Shown here piece after piece: positions 1 through 7,329 of a stretch of DNA of 36,629 bases. The DNA is from Streptomyces altiplanensis (GTDB lineage: Bacteria > Actinomycetota > Actinomycetes > Streptomycetales > Streptomycetaceae): assembly GCA_003719395.1 (NCBI GenBank), contig RHMC01000065.1, positions 1-36,629 of the forward strand, read 5' to 3'. The notes under the pieces are model-generated. The model did no database searches. It was given only the letters and a program-made list of their open reading frames with translations, and was not told where the DNA came from. A program made the translations under genes and the position numbers. The stretch's first letter is position 1; each line of letters starts with the position of its first letter.

Positions 1-205
1 TTCGGGGGGTGTGGCGGCCCGTTCGCGTGTCCCGGTGAGCTCCGCCACGGAGCCGGAGATCCACCGGCGCCCGCGTGCCACGTCACGCCCGCCCGGCGCC
101 TGAGGGCACGCGGCCGGAGGCTGTGCCAGGGGCCCGGAGTGCGCCCCGTTCCGGGCACGGACGGGGAGAAGAAATTCCCACCCCCGCCATGCCATCGGCC
201 GCCCG

Positions 206-253
206 ACACAACATCTGGGGGGTGCAACACCCAGCCGCCCCCACATGTATGCT
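206..253 (+). promoter_or_regulatory. Putative nrdAB promoter with NrdR-like half box
   Basis: A -10-like TATGCT lies at 248-253, just before the riboswitch. Upstream, ACACAACATCT at 206-216 resembles one half of the NrdR box (consensus ACACWATATATWGTGT), but the second half is degenerate. A small inverted repeat GGGTG-CAA-CACCC follows at about 220-232. Streptomyces NrdR is known to repress class Ia and class II reductase operons. The assignment here rests on half a motif and no clear -35 is seen, so it is tentative. Positions 1-205 are GC-rich and show no gene I can support. Confidence 0.35.
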
Positions 254-365
254 CAACCTCGCTGTCGCCGCAGGGGAATCCGGTGCGAATCCGGAACTGT
301 CCCGCAACGGTGTGATCGGTGCGCTTTTGCGCACCCAGGAGTCCGAGGACCTGCCGACGGCGTAT
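240..365 (+). promoter_or_regulatory. Cobalamin (B12) riboswitch upstream of nrdAB
   Basis: The conserved cobalamin-aptamer core is readable. It shows GGGAATCCGGTG at 274-285, followed by the CCxxxxCTGxCCCGCAACGGTG block to about 312. A perfect 7-bp hairpin GGTGCGC-TTTT-GCGCACC follows at 318-335. The B12-box equivalent AGTCCGAGGACCTGCC is at 340-355. It sits about 150 nt before the nrdA start. In S. coelicolor the nrdABS operon is shut off by B12 through such a riboswitch, because the B12-dependent class II enzyme NrdJ can then supply deoxynucleotides. The same logic is inferred here. Confidence 0.88.
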
Positions 366-387
366 CCGGCTCGACCGAACCGGATAC
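362..387 (+). promoter_or_regulatory. Hairpin in the riboswitch expression platform
   Basis: GTATCCGG (362-369) and CCGGATAC (380-387) form a perfect 8-bp stem with a 10-nt loop directly 3' of the B12 box. It is a candidate switching element between the aptamer and nrdA. A second G/C hairpin, CCCCT-CAGGGG, lies near 440-452. Which helices are mutually exclusive cannot be decided by eye. Confidence 0.45.
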
Positions 388-511
388 CGACACGTCCGGG
401 CCTCGCGGTTGGGCCGGTGGACGCTACGCGGTGTGCCGCCCCTCAGGGGTGAGGTGTGCCCGTACGCCCCCGTTCCCCGCCGGCCCCGAGCCGAGCGAGG
501 GAGAGCACCCC

Positions 512-2919
512 GTGACCATCGCGCCAGCCGATCCGGCAACTGCCACGGAGCCGACGGGTTCAACGGAGTCGACGCAGTCGTCCGACGGCCCCGGGACCGC
601 GCTCCTGCGGACCCTCACCGACCTGACGTCGACCTTCCCGACACCGACCCGGGCAGAGTCGCCGCGGCCGCCCTGCGCGGCCGCAACGCGGCGTCGGACG
701 CGGCCGAGCTGCGGGGCCTCGCCACCGACGCCGCCGCCGGGCTGATCTCCGAGGACCCGGCGTACTCCCGCCTCGCGGCCCGCCTGCTGACCCGCGCGAT
801 CCGCGACGAGGCGGCGACGCAGGGCGTCCGTACCTTCTCCGAGTCGGTCTCCGTCGGCCACCGCGAGGGCCTGATCGTGACCGTACGGCCGAGTTCGTGT
901 CCGCCCACGCGGCCCGCCTCGACGCGCTGGTCGACCCGGCCGCCGACGACCGCTTCGGCTACTTCGGCCTGCGCACGGTCTACAGCCGCTACCTCCTGCG
1001 CCACCCGATCACCCGTCAGGTGATCGAGACGCCCCAGCACTTCATGCTGCGCGTGGCGTCCGGTCTGGCCAAGGACCACTCCCCCGCGGCCGCCGACGAG
1101 GTCGCCGCGCTGTACCGCCTGATGAGCCGCCTGGACTACCTGCCGTCCTCGCCGACGCTCTTCAACTCCGGTACGCGCCACCCGCAGATGTCGTCCTGCT
1201 ACCTGCTGGACTCGCCGCTCGACGAGCTCGACTCGATCTACGGCCGCTACCACGAGGTCGCGCGCCTCTCCAAGCACGCGGGCGGCATCGGCCTCTCGTA
1301 CTCCCGCATCCGCGCCCGCGGCTCCCTGATCCGCGGCACCAACGGCCACTCCAACGGCATCGTCCCCTTCCTGCGCACCCTCGACTCGTCGGTCGCCGCC
1401 GTGAACCAGGGCGGCCGGCGCAAGGGCGCGGCCTGCGTCTACCTGGAGACGTGGCACGCGGACATCGAGGAGTTCCTGGAACTGCGCGACAACACGGGCG
1501 AGGAGGCGCGGCGTACGCACAACCTGAACCTCGCGCACTGGATCCCCGACGAGTTCATGCGGCGCGTCGACGCGGACACCGACTGGTCGCTGTTCTCGCC
1601 GTCCGACGTGCCCGAGCTCGTCGACCTGTGGGGCGACGCGTTCGACCAGGCGTACCGCAAGGCCGAGGCCGACGGCCTGGCCCGTACGACGATTCCCGCG
1701 CGCCAGCTGTACGGCCGGATGATGCGCACCCTCGCCCAGACCGGCAACGGCTGGATGACGTTCAAGGACGCGTCGAACCGTACGGCGAACCAGACGGCGG
1801 AGCCCGGCTCGGTGGTCCACTCCTCGAACCTGTGCACCGAGATCCTGGAGGTCACGGACGACGGGGAGACGGCCGTCTGCAACCTCGGCTCGGTCAACCT
1901 CGGTTCGTTCGTGTCCGGGAACGGCGACATCGACTGGGAGCGCCTGGACGAGACCGTCCGTACGGCCGTCACGTTCCTCGACCGCGTCGTCGACATCAAC
2001 TTCTACCCGACCGAGCAGGCCGGCCGCTCCAACGCCAAGTGGCGTCCGGTGGGCCTGGGCGCGATGGGTCTCCAGGACGTCTTCTTCAAGCTGCGCCTGC
2101 CCTTCGACTCCCCCGAGGCCCTCGCCCTCTCCACGAAGATCGCCGAGCGCATCATGCTCGCCGCGTACGAGGCGTCCTGCGACCTCGCCGAGGTCAGCGG
2201 CCCGCTCCCGGCCTGGGAGAAGACCCGCGCGCGCGCGGCGTCCTGCACCCCGACCACTACGGCGTCGAGGTCACCTGGCCCGAGCGGTGGGACGCGCTGC
2301 GCGCCCGTGTCGCCAAGACCGGAATGCGCAACTCCCTGCTCCTCGCGATCGCTCCGACCGCGACCATCGCGTCGATCGCGGGCGTGTACGAGTGCATCGA
2401 GCCGCAGGTCTCGAACCTCTTCAAGCGCGAGACGCTCAGCGGCGAATTCCTGCAGGTCAACGCCTACCTGGTGGAGGACCTGAAGAAGCTCGGCGTCTGG
2501 GACGCCCAGTCCCGCGAGGCGCTGCGCGAGTCCAGCGGCTCGGTGCAGGGCTTCAGCTGGATCCCCGAGGAGGTACGGGCGCTCTACCGCACCGCGTGGG
2601 AGATCCCGCAGCGCGGCCTGATCGACATGGCGGCGGCCCGTACGCCGTACCTCGACCAGTCGCAGTCCCTGAACCTCTTCCTGGAGACACCGACCATCGG
2701 GAAGCTCTCCTCGATGTACGCGTACGCCTGGAAGAAGGGGCTGAAGACGACGTACTACCTGCGCTCGCGCCCCGCGACCCGCATCGCCCGGGCCGCCGGC
2801 TCCGGCGCGGCGGCCGCGGCGCCCACCACCACCGTCCCCGTCCAGCAGGCCACCGCGCCGACGCCGACGCGATCGCCTGCTCCCTTGAGAACCCCGAGTC
2901 CTGCGAGGCATGCCAGTAA
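512..2919 (+). CDS. nrdA: Class Ia ribonucleoside-diphosphate reductase, large subunit (four apparent frameshifts)
   Basis: This is the large catalytic subunit that reduces ribonucleoside diphosphates to deoxyribonucleotides with NrdB. Start: GTG at 512, preceded by an AGGGAG ribosome site 8-13 nt upstream. Catalytic features are all present: SSCYLL (first redox Cys, about nt 1191-1208), NLCTEI (radical Cys with Asn and Glu, about nt 1827-1844), the TAVCNLGS Cys near nt 1870, the tandem tyrosines of TTYYLRS near nt 2750, and the C-terminal redox pair in CSLENPESCEACQ ending at the TAA. About 803 codons are expected, as in Streptomyces. The protein is readable only by changing frame near nt 639, 878, 2230 and 2859. 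Each change fits loss of one base, and no conserved residue is lost. I infer sequencing error rather than a pseudogene. The stop overlaps nrdB as TAATG. Confidence 0.9.
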
Positions 2920-3935
2920 TGTCGACCAACCCCGACAAGAACCTTCTCGACCCGGGCTTCGAGCTGACGCTGCGCCCCATGCGCTACCCGGACTTCTACG
3001 AGCGCTACCGGGACGCGATCAAGAACACCTGGACGGTGGAGGAGGTCGACCTCCACTCGGACGTCGCCGACCTCGCGAAGCTCTCGCCCGGTGAGCAGCA
3101 CATGATCGGCCGGCTGGTCGCGTTCTTCGCGACGGGCGACTCGATCGTCTCCAACAACCTGGTGCTGACCCTCTACAAGCACATCAACTCCCCCGAGGCG
3201 CGCCTCTACCTCTCGCGCCAGCTCTTCGAGGAGGCCGTGCACGTCCAGTTCTACTTGACGCTGCTGGACACCTACCTCCCCGACCCGGACGACCGCGCGG
3301 CGGCGTTCGACGCGGTGGAGGAGATCCCCTCGATCCGCGAGAAGGCACAGTTCTGCTTCAAGTGGATGGACTCGGTCGAGAAGATCGAGCGCCTGGAGAC
3401 GAAGGCCGACCGCCGTCGCTTCCTGCTGAACCTGATCTGCTTCGCGGCGTGCATCGAGGGACTGTTCTTCTACGGCGCGTTCGCGTACGTCTACTGGTTC
3501 CGCTCGCGCGGCCTGCTGCACGGCCTGGCGACCGGCACCAACTGGGTGTTCCGCGACGAGACGATGCACATGAACTTCGCGTTCGAGGTCGTGGACACCG
3601 TCCGCAAGGAGGAGCCGGACCTCTTCGACGACGCCCTCCAGCAGCAGGTCACGGACATGCTGAAGGAGGCCGTCGAGGCGGAGCTCCAGTTCGGCCGCGA
3701 CCTGTGCGGTGACGGCCTGCCCGGCATGAACACCGAGTCGATGCGCGAGTACCTCCAGTGCGTCGCCGACCAGCGCCTGGAGCGCCTCGGTTTCGCCCCG
3801 GTGTACGGCTCGCAGAACCCGTTCTCCTTCATGGAGCTCCAGGGCGTCCAGGAGCTGACGAACTTCTTCGAGCGCCGCCCGTCGGCGTACCAGGTCGCGG
3901 TCGAGGGCTCGGTCGCCTTCGACGACGACTTCTAG
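2919..3935 (+). CDS. nrdB: Class Ia ribonucleoside-diphosphate reductase, small (radical) subunit
   Basis: This 338-aa ferritin-like subunit holds the di-iron/tyrosyl radical cofactor that is passed to NrdA. Iron ligands fall in the expected pattern: D74 (TGDSIV), E105 and H108 (FEEAVH), E180 (CIEGLFF), E214 and H217 (RDETMH). Radical tyrosine Y112 lies four residues after H108, as in E. coli Y122 after H118. The start is chosen as the ATG at 2919 that overlaps the nrdA stop (TAATG), with GAGG about 11 nt upstream. An in-frame ATG at 2910 is possible but leaves no room for a ribosome site. The reading frame is clean. In S. coelicolor a regulatory gene nrdS follows; here a convergent flavin reductase follows instead. 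Confidence 0.95.
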   Translation: MSTNPDKNLLDPGFELTLRPMRYPDFYERYRDAIKNTWTVEEVDLHSDVADLAKLSPGEQHMIGRLVAFFATGDSIVSNNLVLTLYKHINSPEARLYLSRQLFEEAVHVQFYLTLLDTYLPDPDDRAAAFDAVEEIPSIREKAQFCFKWMDSVEKIERLETKADRRRFLLNLICFAACIEGLFFYGAFAYVYWFRSRGLLHGLATGTNWVFRDETMHMNFAFEVVDTVRKEEPDLFDDALQQQVTDMLKEAVEAELQFGRDLCGDGLPGMNTESMREYLQCVADQRLERLGFAPVYGSQNPFSFMELQGVQELTNFFERRPSAYQVAVEGSVAFDDDF

Positions 3936-4531
3936 ACCGCGAGCGGGCGGTCGCGCCTGGCGTCGCGGAGGACCGTGCCCCACCAGAGAAGCTGGTCGAG
4001 CATGACCTTCGCGGCGCCGTTGGGCCCTTCCGGGTTCTTCAGGGTCCCGTCGGGGCTGAAGAGCTCGTAGTAACGGGGGAACGAGACGTAGTCGCGGACC
4101 GTGTGGGCGTGGAGCTCGCTGAAGACCTGGCGGAGCTGTTCGATGGCCAGGAGACCGCCGCTGGCCCCGCTGTAGCCGACGAAGCCGACCGGCTTGGCCT
4201 GCCACTCGGTGTAGTGCCAGTCGACGGCGGCCTTCAGCGAGGCCGGGAAGCTGCGGTTGTAGTCCGGCGTCAGCACGACCACCGCGTCGGCCGCAGCGAG
4301 CCGGCGGGTGAGGGGCTCCATGCTCGCGGGGCGGGGCAGGTCCGGTTCCATCGCCGGTGGCACGGGCGGCAGCTCCAGCGGGATCGGCGTGTCCGCCAGG
4401 TCGACGAGGTCCACCTCGAACCGGCCGTGCTCCCGGGCCTGTCCGACGAACCAGTCGGCGACCACCGGGGCGAACCGGCCCTCCCTGACGCTTCCGACGA
4501 TCACCGCGAGGCTGAGGGTCTCCCTGGGCAT
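3932..4531 (-). CDS. NADPH-dependent FMN reductase family oxidoreductase
   Basis: The 199-aa protein has a flavodoxin-like fold of the NADPH-dependent FMN/azo/quinone reductase family. The N-terminal phosphate-binding loop GSVREGRFAP follows the first beta strand. TPDYNRSFPASLKAAVDW and the glycine-rich VGYSGASGG are the two other flavin-binding segments of this family. The ATG at 4531 has AAGGAG about 8 nt upstream. The gene is convergent with nrdB: the two stop codons share the palindrome CTAG, so the genes overlap by 4 bp. It is divergent from an MmyB-like regulator at 4701, a common pairing with flavin oxidoreductases, so regulation by that neighbour is likely. The substrate cannot be told. 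Confidence 0.85.
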   Translation of the reverse strand: MPRETLSLAVIVGSVREGRFAPVVADWFVGQAREHGRFEVDLVDLADTPIPLELPPVPPAMEPDLPRPASMEPLTRRLAAADAVVVLTPDYNRSFPASLKAAVDWHYTEWQAKPVGFVGYSGASGGLLAIEQLRQVFSELHAHTVRDYVSFPRYYELFSPDGTLKNPEGPNGAAKVMLDQLLWWGTVLRDARRDRPLAV

Positions 4532-4551
4532 GGCTGTGCTCCTTGTCCGGC

Positions 4552-4569
4552 GTACGAGGTGTACGAAGT
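4552..4569. repeat. 9-bp tandem direct repeat in divergent promoter region
   Basis: GTACGAGGT is followed at once by GTACGAAGT, 20-40 bp upstream of the flavin reductase start. It may be part of the regulator binding site or chance. Confidence 0.4.
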
Positions 4570-4653
4570 GCGGAGGCGACCCGCGCTCCGGGGGTCGTGT
4601 CCGTCAATCTGCCGGGCGGAGCCGGGAACAGGAAGGCCGGGCCGGGACTGGTA

Positions 4654-4666
4654 GTGGCAGGGCCAC
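4654..4666. promoter_or_regulatory. Candidate operator between the reductase and regulator genes
   Basis: GTGGC-AGG-GCCAC is a perfect 5-bp inverted repeat about 35 bp upstream of the regulator GTG, in the 169-bp divergent gap. MmyB-type regulators often control the adjacent divergent gene and themselves. This is inferred from position and symmetry only. Confidence 0.3.
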
Positions 4667-4700
4667 GATCCGGCCGGGGGGCCGGTGTTACGTTCACCGG

Positions 4701-5555
4701 GTGAGCGACAACGAGCTGGGCCTCTTCCTGCGCACCCGCCGCGAAGCCGTCACCCCCGCCGAGGTGGGCCTGCCCATCGGCGCCCGCCGCCGCACGCCGG
4801 GTCTGCGCCGCTCGGAGCTGGCCACGCTCGCGGGCGTCAGCGTCGAGTACGTGACGCGTCTGGAGCAGGGGCGCGACCGCCGCCCCTCCCCGCAGGTACT
4901 GTCCGCGCTGGCCGACGCGCTCGGGCTGGCCGCGAGCGAGCGCATCCACATGCACCGCCTCGTCAAGGGCGCCGACGCCGGCTTCAACTGCATGGGCGGC
5001 GCCTCCCCCGTCCGTACGGTGCGCCCCACCGTGCGGGCCCTGCTCGACCGCCTCGACCCCGCCCCCGCCGTGCTGGTCAACCGGCTGAGCGAGGTCCTCG
5101 CCTGGACTGCGGGGTACGAGCGGCTGGCGGGCCCGGTCGGCCTGCTGGACGGCAGCCCGCCGAACCTGGCCCGTTACGTGTTCACCGACCCCCGGGCACG
5201 CAGCGCGTACCCCGACTGGGACCTCGTCGCCGACGAGCAGGTCGCGGCCCTCAAGCAGGGCCCCTTCCGGACGGACGGCCATGTCGCCCTGCTCGCCGAC
5301 GAGTTGGCCGTCACCGGCGGCCCCGAATTCACCGGGCGCGTGGACACCCTGCCGGGGCTTCCCAGCTCCAGCGGCATCACGCGCCTGGTCCACCCCGAGG
5401 CGGGCGAGCTGAGGCTGGCGTACGAGACGCTCGAACTGCCCGCCGACGACGACCAGCGCCTCCTCGTCCACCTGCCCGCCGACGACAGCACGGCCGCCGC
5501 CCTCGACCGCCTCACCGGCCGCCGGCCGGGGGCACTGCGCGCGGTCCCGGGCTGA
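4701..5555 (+). CDS. Helix-turn-helix transcriptional regulator with MmyB-like ligand-binding domain
   Basis: The 284-aa regulator has an XRE-type HTH at about residues 8-70: the helices are around RRRTPGLRRSELATLAGVS and YVTRLEQGRDRRPS. A C-terminal MmyB-like (PAS-related) sensor domain covers about residues 105-270, with RALLDRLDPAPAVLVNRLSE and ARSAYPDWDLVADE segments typical of this large Streptomyces family. The GTG start at 4701 is chosen because the conserved N-terminal arm ELGLFLRTRRE starts there. No good Shine-Dalgarno is seen, and a -10-like TTACGT lies about 8 nt upstream, so the mRNA may be leaderless. It probably controls the divergent flavin reductase. These domains are thought to bind a small lipid-like ligand, which is unknown here. 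Confidence 0.85.
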   Translation: MSDNELGLFLRTRREAVTPAEVGLPIGARRRTPGLRRSELATLAGVSVEYVTRLEQGRDRRPSPQVLSALADALGLAASERIHMHRLVKGADAGFNCMGGASPVRTVRPTVRALLDRLDPAPAVLVNRLSEVLAWTAGYERLAGPVGLLDGSPPNLARYVFTDPRARSAYPDWDLVADEQVAALKQGPFRTDGHVALLADELAVTGGPEFTGRVDTLPGLPSSSGITRLVHPEAGELRLAYETLELPADDDQRLLVHLPADDSTAAALDRLTGRRPGALRAVPG

Positions 5556-5646
5556 CGCGGGCCGCGGTGCCGTCGAGCACGGGATGCCGTCCGAGGCAGT
5601 GCGTACTCACCTCGATGCCGGTGCCGCCGAGGACGCGACAGCGCAT
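5512..5646 (-). pseudogene. 5' fossil of an aldo/keto reductase gene
   Basis: From an ATG at 5646 the minus strand reads MRCRVLGGTGIEVSTHCLG. This matches the N-terminus of bacterial aldo/keto reductases (consensus like MRYRxLGxTGxxVSxxxLG). It then loses all similarity and runs 25 further residues to a stop at 5512, inside the 3' end of the regulator gene. The start still has a good ribosome site, GGGGAG, about 8 nt upstream, and an inverted repeat CTCCAG-GAG-CTGGAG at 5695-5709 lies in its upstream region. The remaining ~280 codons of an aldo/keto reductase are absent. I infer a deletion that left only the gene's beginning. Confidence 0.6.
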
Positions 5647-5734
5647 GGTGGTGCTCCCCTGCCGGTGAGTGCGGTGCGGTGCGGACCGACCGCACTCCAG
5701 GAGCTGGAGCGGACTCCACGGCAAGCCCGTACCG

Positions 5735-6475
5735 TCAGGAGACGCCGCAGCTGGAAGCGGACCAGAAGCGGCTCGCGCGGTGGTCCAGGTGGGTGTGGTC
5801 GCCGTGGCCCGGGTAGCCGGGGCCGAGGATGCCGTTGAAGCCGTGGTTACGGGCCTGCTTGGCCAGCGTGCACAGGGAGTGCGGGCCGGCGCCGAGGTCG
5901 GCGGCGTCGCCGTACAGGTGACGGCTGCTCGACGCCCCGCCCACCGCGTCGTTGCAGGCATGGGAGCGGAAACCGCTGGTGACCCGGATGGACTGGTCTC
6001 CGAGGGCGTGCCGGAGCGCTTCCAGCTTCCACATGGTGCGCAGGGCGTTCGACTTGGCGGTGGCGGCGCTCACCGCTCCGCCGGACCAGGTGCTGTTGCA
6101 GTTGTTGAGCTCGGCGTACGAGAAGTGGACGGGCGTGCAGTCGTCGTCCTGGAGGGCGTAGAGCTTGCTGAAGGTGGCGGGGCCCGCGACGCCGTCCGAG
6201 GAGAGCCCGTAGGCGGACTGGAAGCGCTTGACGGCGGCGGTGGTGGCGGGGCCGTAGTCGCCGTCGACGGCGAGCACCGCGCCGGGGCCCGGGTAGCCGC
6301 CGAGCCGGATCTGGAGCTGGGTGACGTCGGCTCCGGTGGCGCCCTGGGAGAGGGTGCGGGACCAGGTGTAGCAGCCGTCGGCGTGCGCGGTGCCCGCGGT
6401 GGCGACCGTACCGCCCAACGCGGCGACCATGAGCATGACAAAATAGAGGACGGATCTCGCCGTACGCCGGAACAT
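5735..6475 (-). CDS. Secreted zinc D-alanyl-D-alanine carboxypeptidase (peptidase M15A) with peptidoglycan-binding domain
   Basis: This 246-aa enzyme closely resembles the Streptomyces albus G zinc DD-carboxypeptidase. A signal peptide covers residues 1-32 (basic MFRRTAR, hydrophobic core, cleavage after TAHA). A peptidoglycan-binding domain of the PG_binding_1 type is at about 40-108 (VDGDYGPATTAAVKRFQ). The M15 catalytic domain is at about 115-246. Zinc ligands H186, D193 and H229 keep exactly the spacing of His154, Asp161 and His197 in the S. albus enzyme. The SRHLYGDAAD segment has Asp where the S. albus protein has a non-ligand His. The start at 6475 is chosen over an upstream in-frame ATG because GGAGG sits just before it and it begins the signal peptide. 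The gene stands alone. Confidence 0.92.
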   Translation of the reverse strand: MFRRTARSVLYFVMLMVAALGGTVATAGTAHADGCYTWSRTLSQGATGADVTQLQIRLGGYPGPGAVLAVDGDYGPATTAAVKRFQSAYGLSSDGVAGPATFSKLYALQDDDCTPVHFSYAELNNCNSTWSGGAVSAATAKSNALRTMWKLEALRHALGDQSIRVTSGFRSHACNDAVGGASSSRHLYGDAADLGAGPHSLCTLAKQARNHGFNGILGPGYPGHGDHTHLDHRASRFWSASSCGVS

Positions 6476-6547
6476 GGGACCTCCATACCGAGGAGCACAG
6501 GAGCGGGGCACGCCCGAGACTGACGTGTCCGCCCACGCACGTCAACA

Positions 6548-6590
6548 GGGCGACTGCCAGGGTCATTTGCCCAACCAATGGCAGTCGCCC
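6548..6590 (-). terminator. Hairpin downstream of def
   Basis: GGGCGACTGCCA (6548-6559) and TGGCAGTCGCCC (6579-6590) form a perfect 12-bp stem with a 19-nt loop. It lies 27 bp after the def stop on the minus strand and before the carboxypeptidase start. There is no strong U tract, as is usual in Streptomyces. Confidence 0.7.
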
Positions 6591-6616
6591 GGCCGCACCG
6601 GCGACGGCGGAGGAGA

Positions 6617-7249
6617 TCAGTCGTTCGGGACGGTCTCGTAGCGCGGCGTGCCCTCCGCCATCTGCTTCAGCGCGTCCTTGCGGTCGCGCTTCGACAGGCG
6701 GTCGATGTAGAGGCGGCCGTACAGGTGGTCCGTCTCGTGCTGGAGGCACCGCGCGAAGTAACCGGTGCCGCGCACCTTGACCGGGTTGCCCTCGGCGTCC
6801 TGGCCGCGCACCACCGCGTAGTCGGGACGGGCCAGTTCGGCGTACGCCGTCGGGACGGACAGGCAGCCCTCGTTGGCCTCGTCGAGGTTGCGCTCCTCCT
6901 GCGAAAGCTCCTCCAGGACCGGGTTGCAGACCACACCGACGTGGCGCACGCCCTCGTCGTCCGGGCAGTCGTACACGAAGACCTTGAGGTCGACGCCGAT
7001 CTGGTTGGCGGCCAGGCCGACGCCCTCGGCGGCGCGCTGGCTGGCGAACATGTCGTCGATCAGCGCCGCGAGCTTGTCGTCGAACTCGGTGACGTCCTTG
7101 CACTCCTTGTGGAGGACCGGGTTCCCGACGACGGTGATGGGGCGGGCGGTACCGCGCTCGCGGTACGCCTGCTCGCGCTCCTCGGTGTTCTCCGTGTCCA
7201 CGACGAACCCGTCGTTGATCTCCTGCTGGTCCGTCTCGTGCTGCGCCAT
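6617..7249 (-). CDS. def: Peptide deformylase
   Basis: The enzyme removes the N-formyl group from nascent proteins in the cytoplasm and uses a catalytic Fe/Zn ion. The 210-aa protein has all three signature motifs: GVGLAANQ at 76-83, EGCLS at 127-131 (metal ligand C129) and QHETDH at 170-175 (ligands H171 and H175, catalytic E172). An unusual acidic N-terminal extension of about 35 residues precedes the core, as in other Streptomyces deformylases. The ATG at 7249 lies some 14 nt after GAGGAAGG, so the ribosome site is distant. The next gene upstream on the strand is a TPR protein, separated by a hairpin, so def is probably transcribed on its own. Confidence 0.95.
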   Translation of the reverse strand: MAQHETDQQEINDGFVVDTENTEEREQAYRERGTARPITVVGNPVLHKECKDVTEFDDKLAALIDDMFASQRAAEGVGLAANQIGVDLKVFVYDCPDDEGVRHVGVVCNPVLEELSQEERNLDEANEGCLSVPTAYAELARPDYAVVRGQDAEGNPVKVRGTGYFARCLQHETDHLYGRLYIDRLSKRDRKDALKQMAEGTPRYETVPND

Positions 7250-7293
7250 GTCCGCCGTACGCCTTCCTCAAAACCCCGAATACCGAATCCGAT

Positions 7294-7312
7294 GCCCGTA
7301 CAGCCTACGGGC
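7294..7312 (-). terminator. Short hairpin after the TPR gene
   Basis: GCCCGTA (7294-7300), loop CAGCC and TACGGGC (7306-7312) form a perfect 7-bp stem, 17 bp past the TPR gene stop and upstream of def. It is a weak candidate terminator and may also lie in the def promoter region. Confidence 0.45.
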
Positions 7313-7329
7313 AGGCTTCGGCGGGCCCC

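Noticed and set aside
2221..2260. Programmed frameshifting in nrdA or sigR
   Set aside because: There is no slippery heptamer or consistent downstream structure, changes occur at many unrelated sites in many genes, and sequencing error explains them all.
2553..5471. A 972-codon open frame on the minus strand across nrdB and the regulator
   Set aside because: It is a GC-bias shadow spanning several confident genes; only the flavin reductase on that strand (in another frame) is real.
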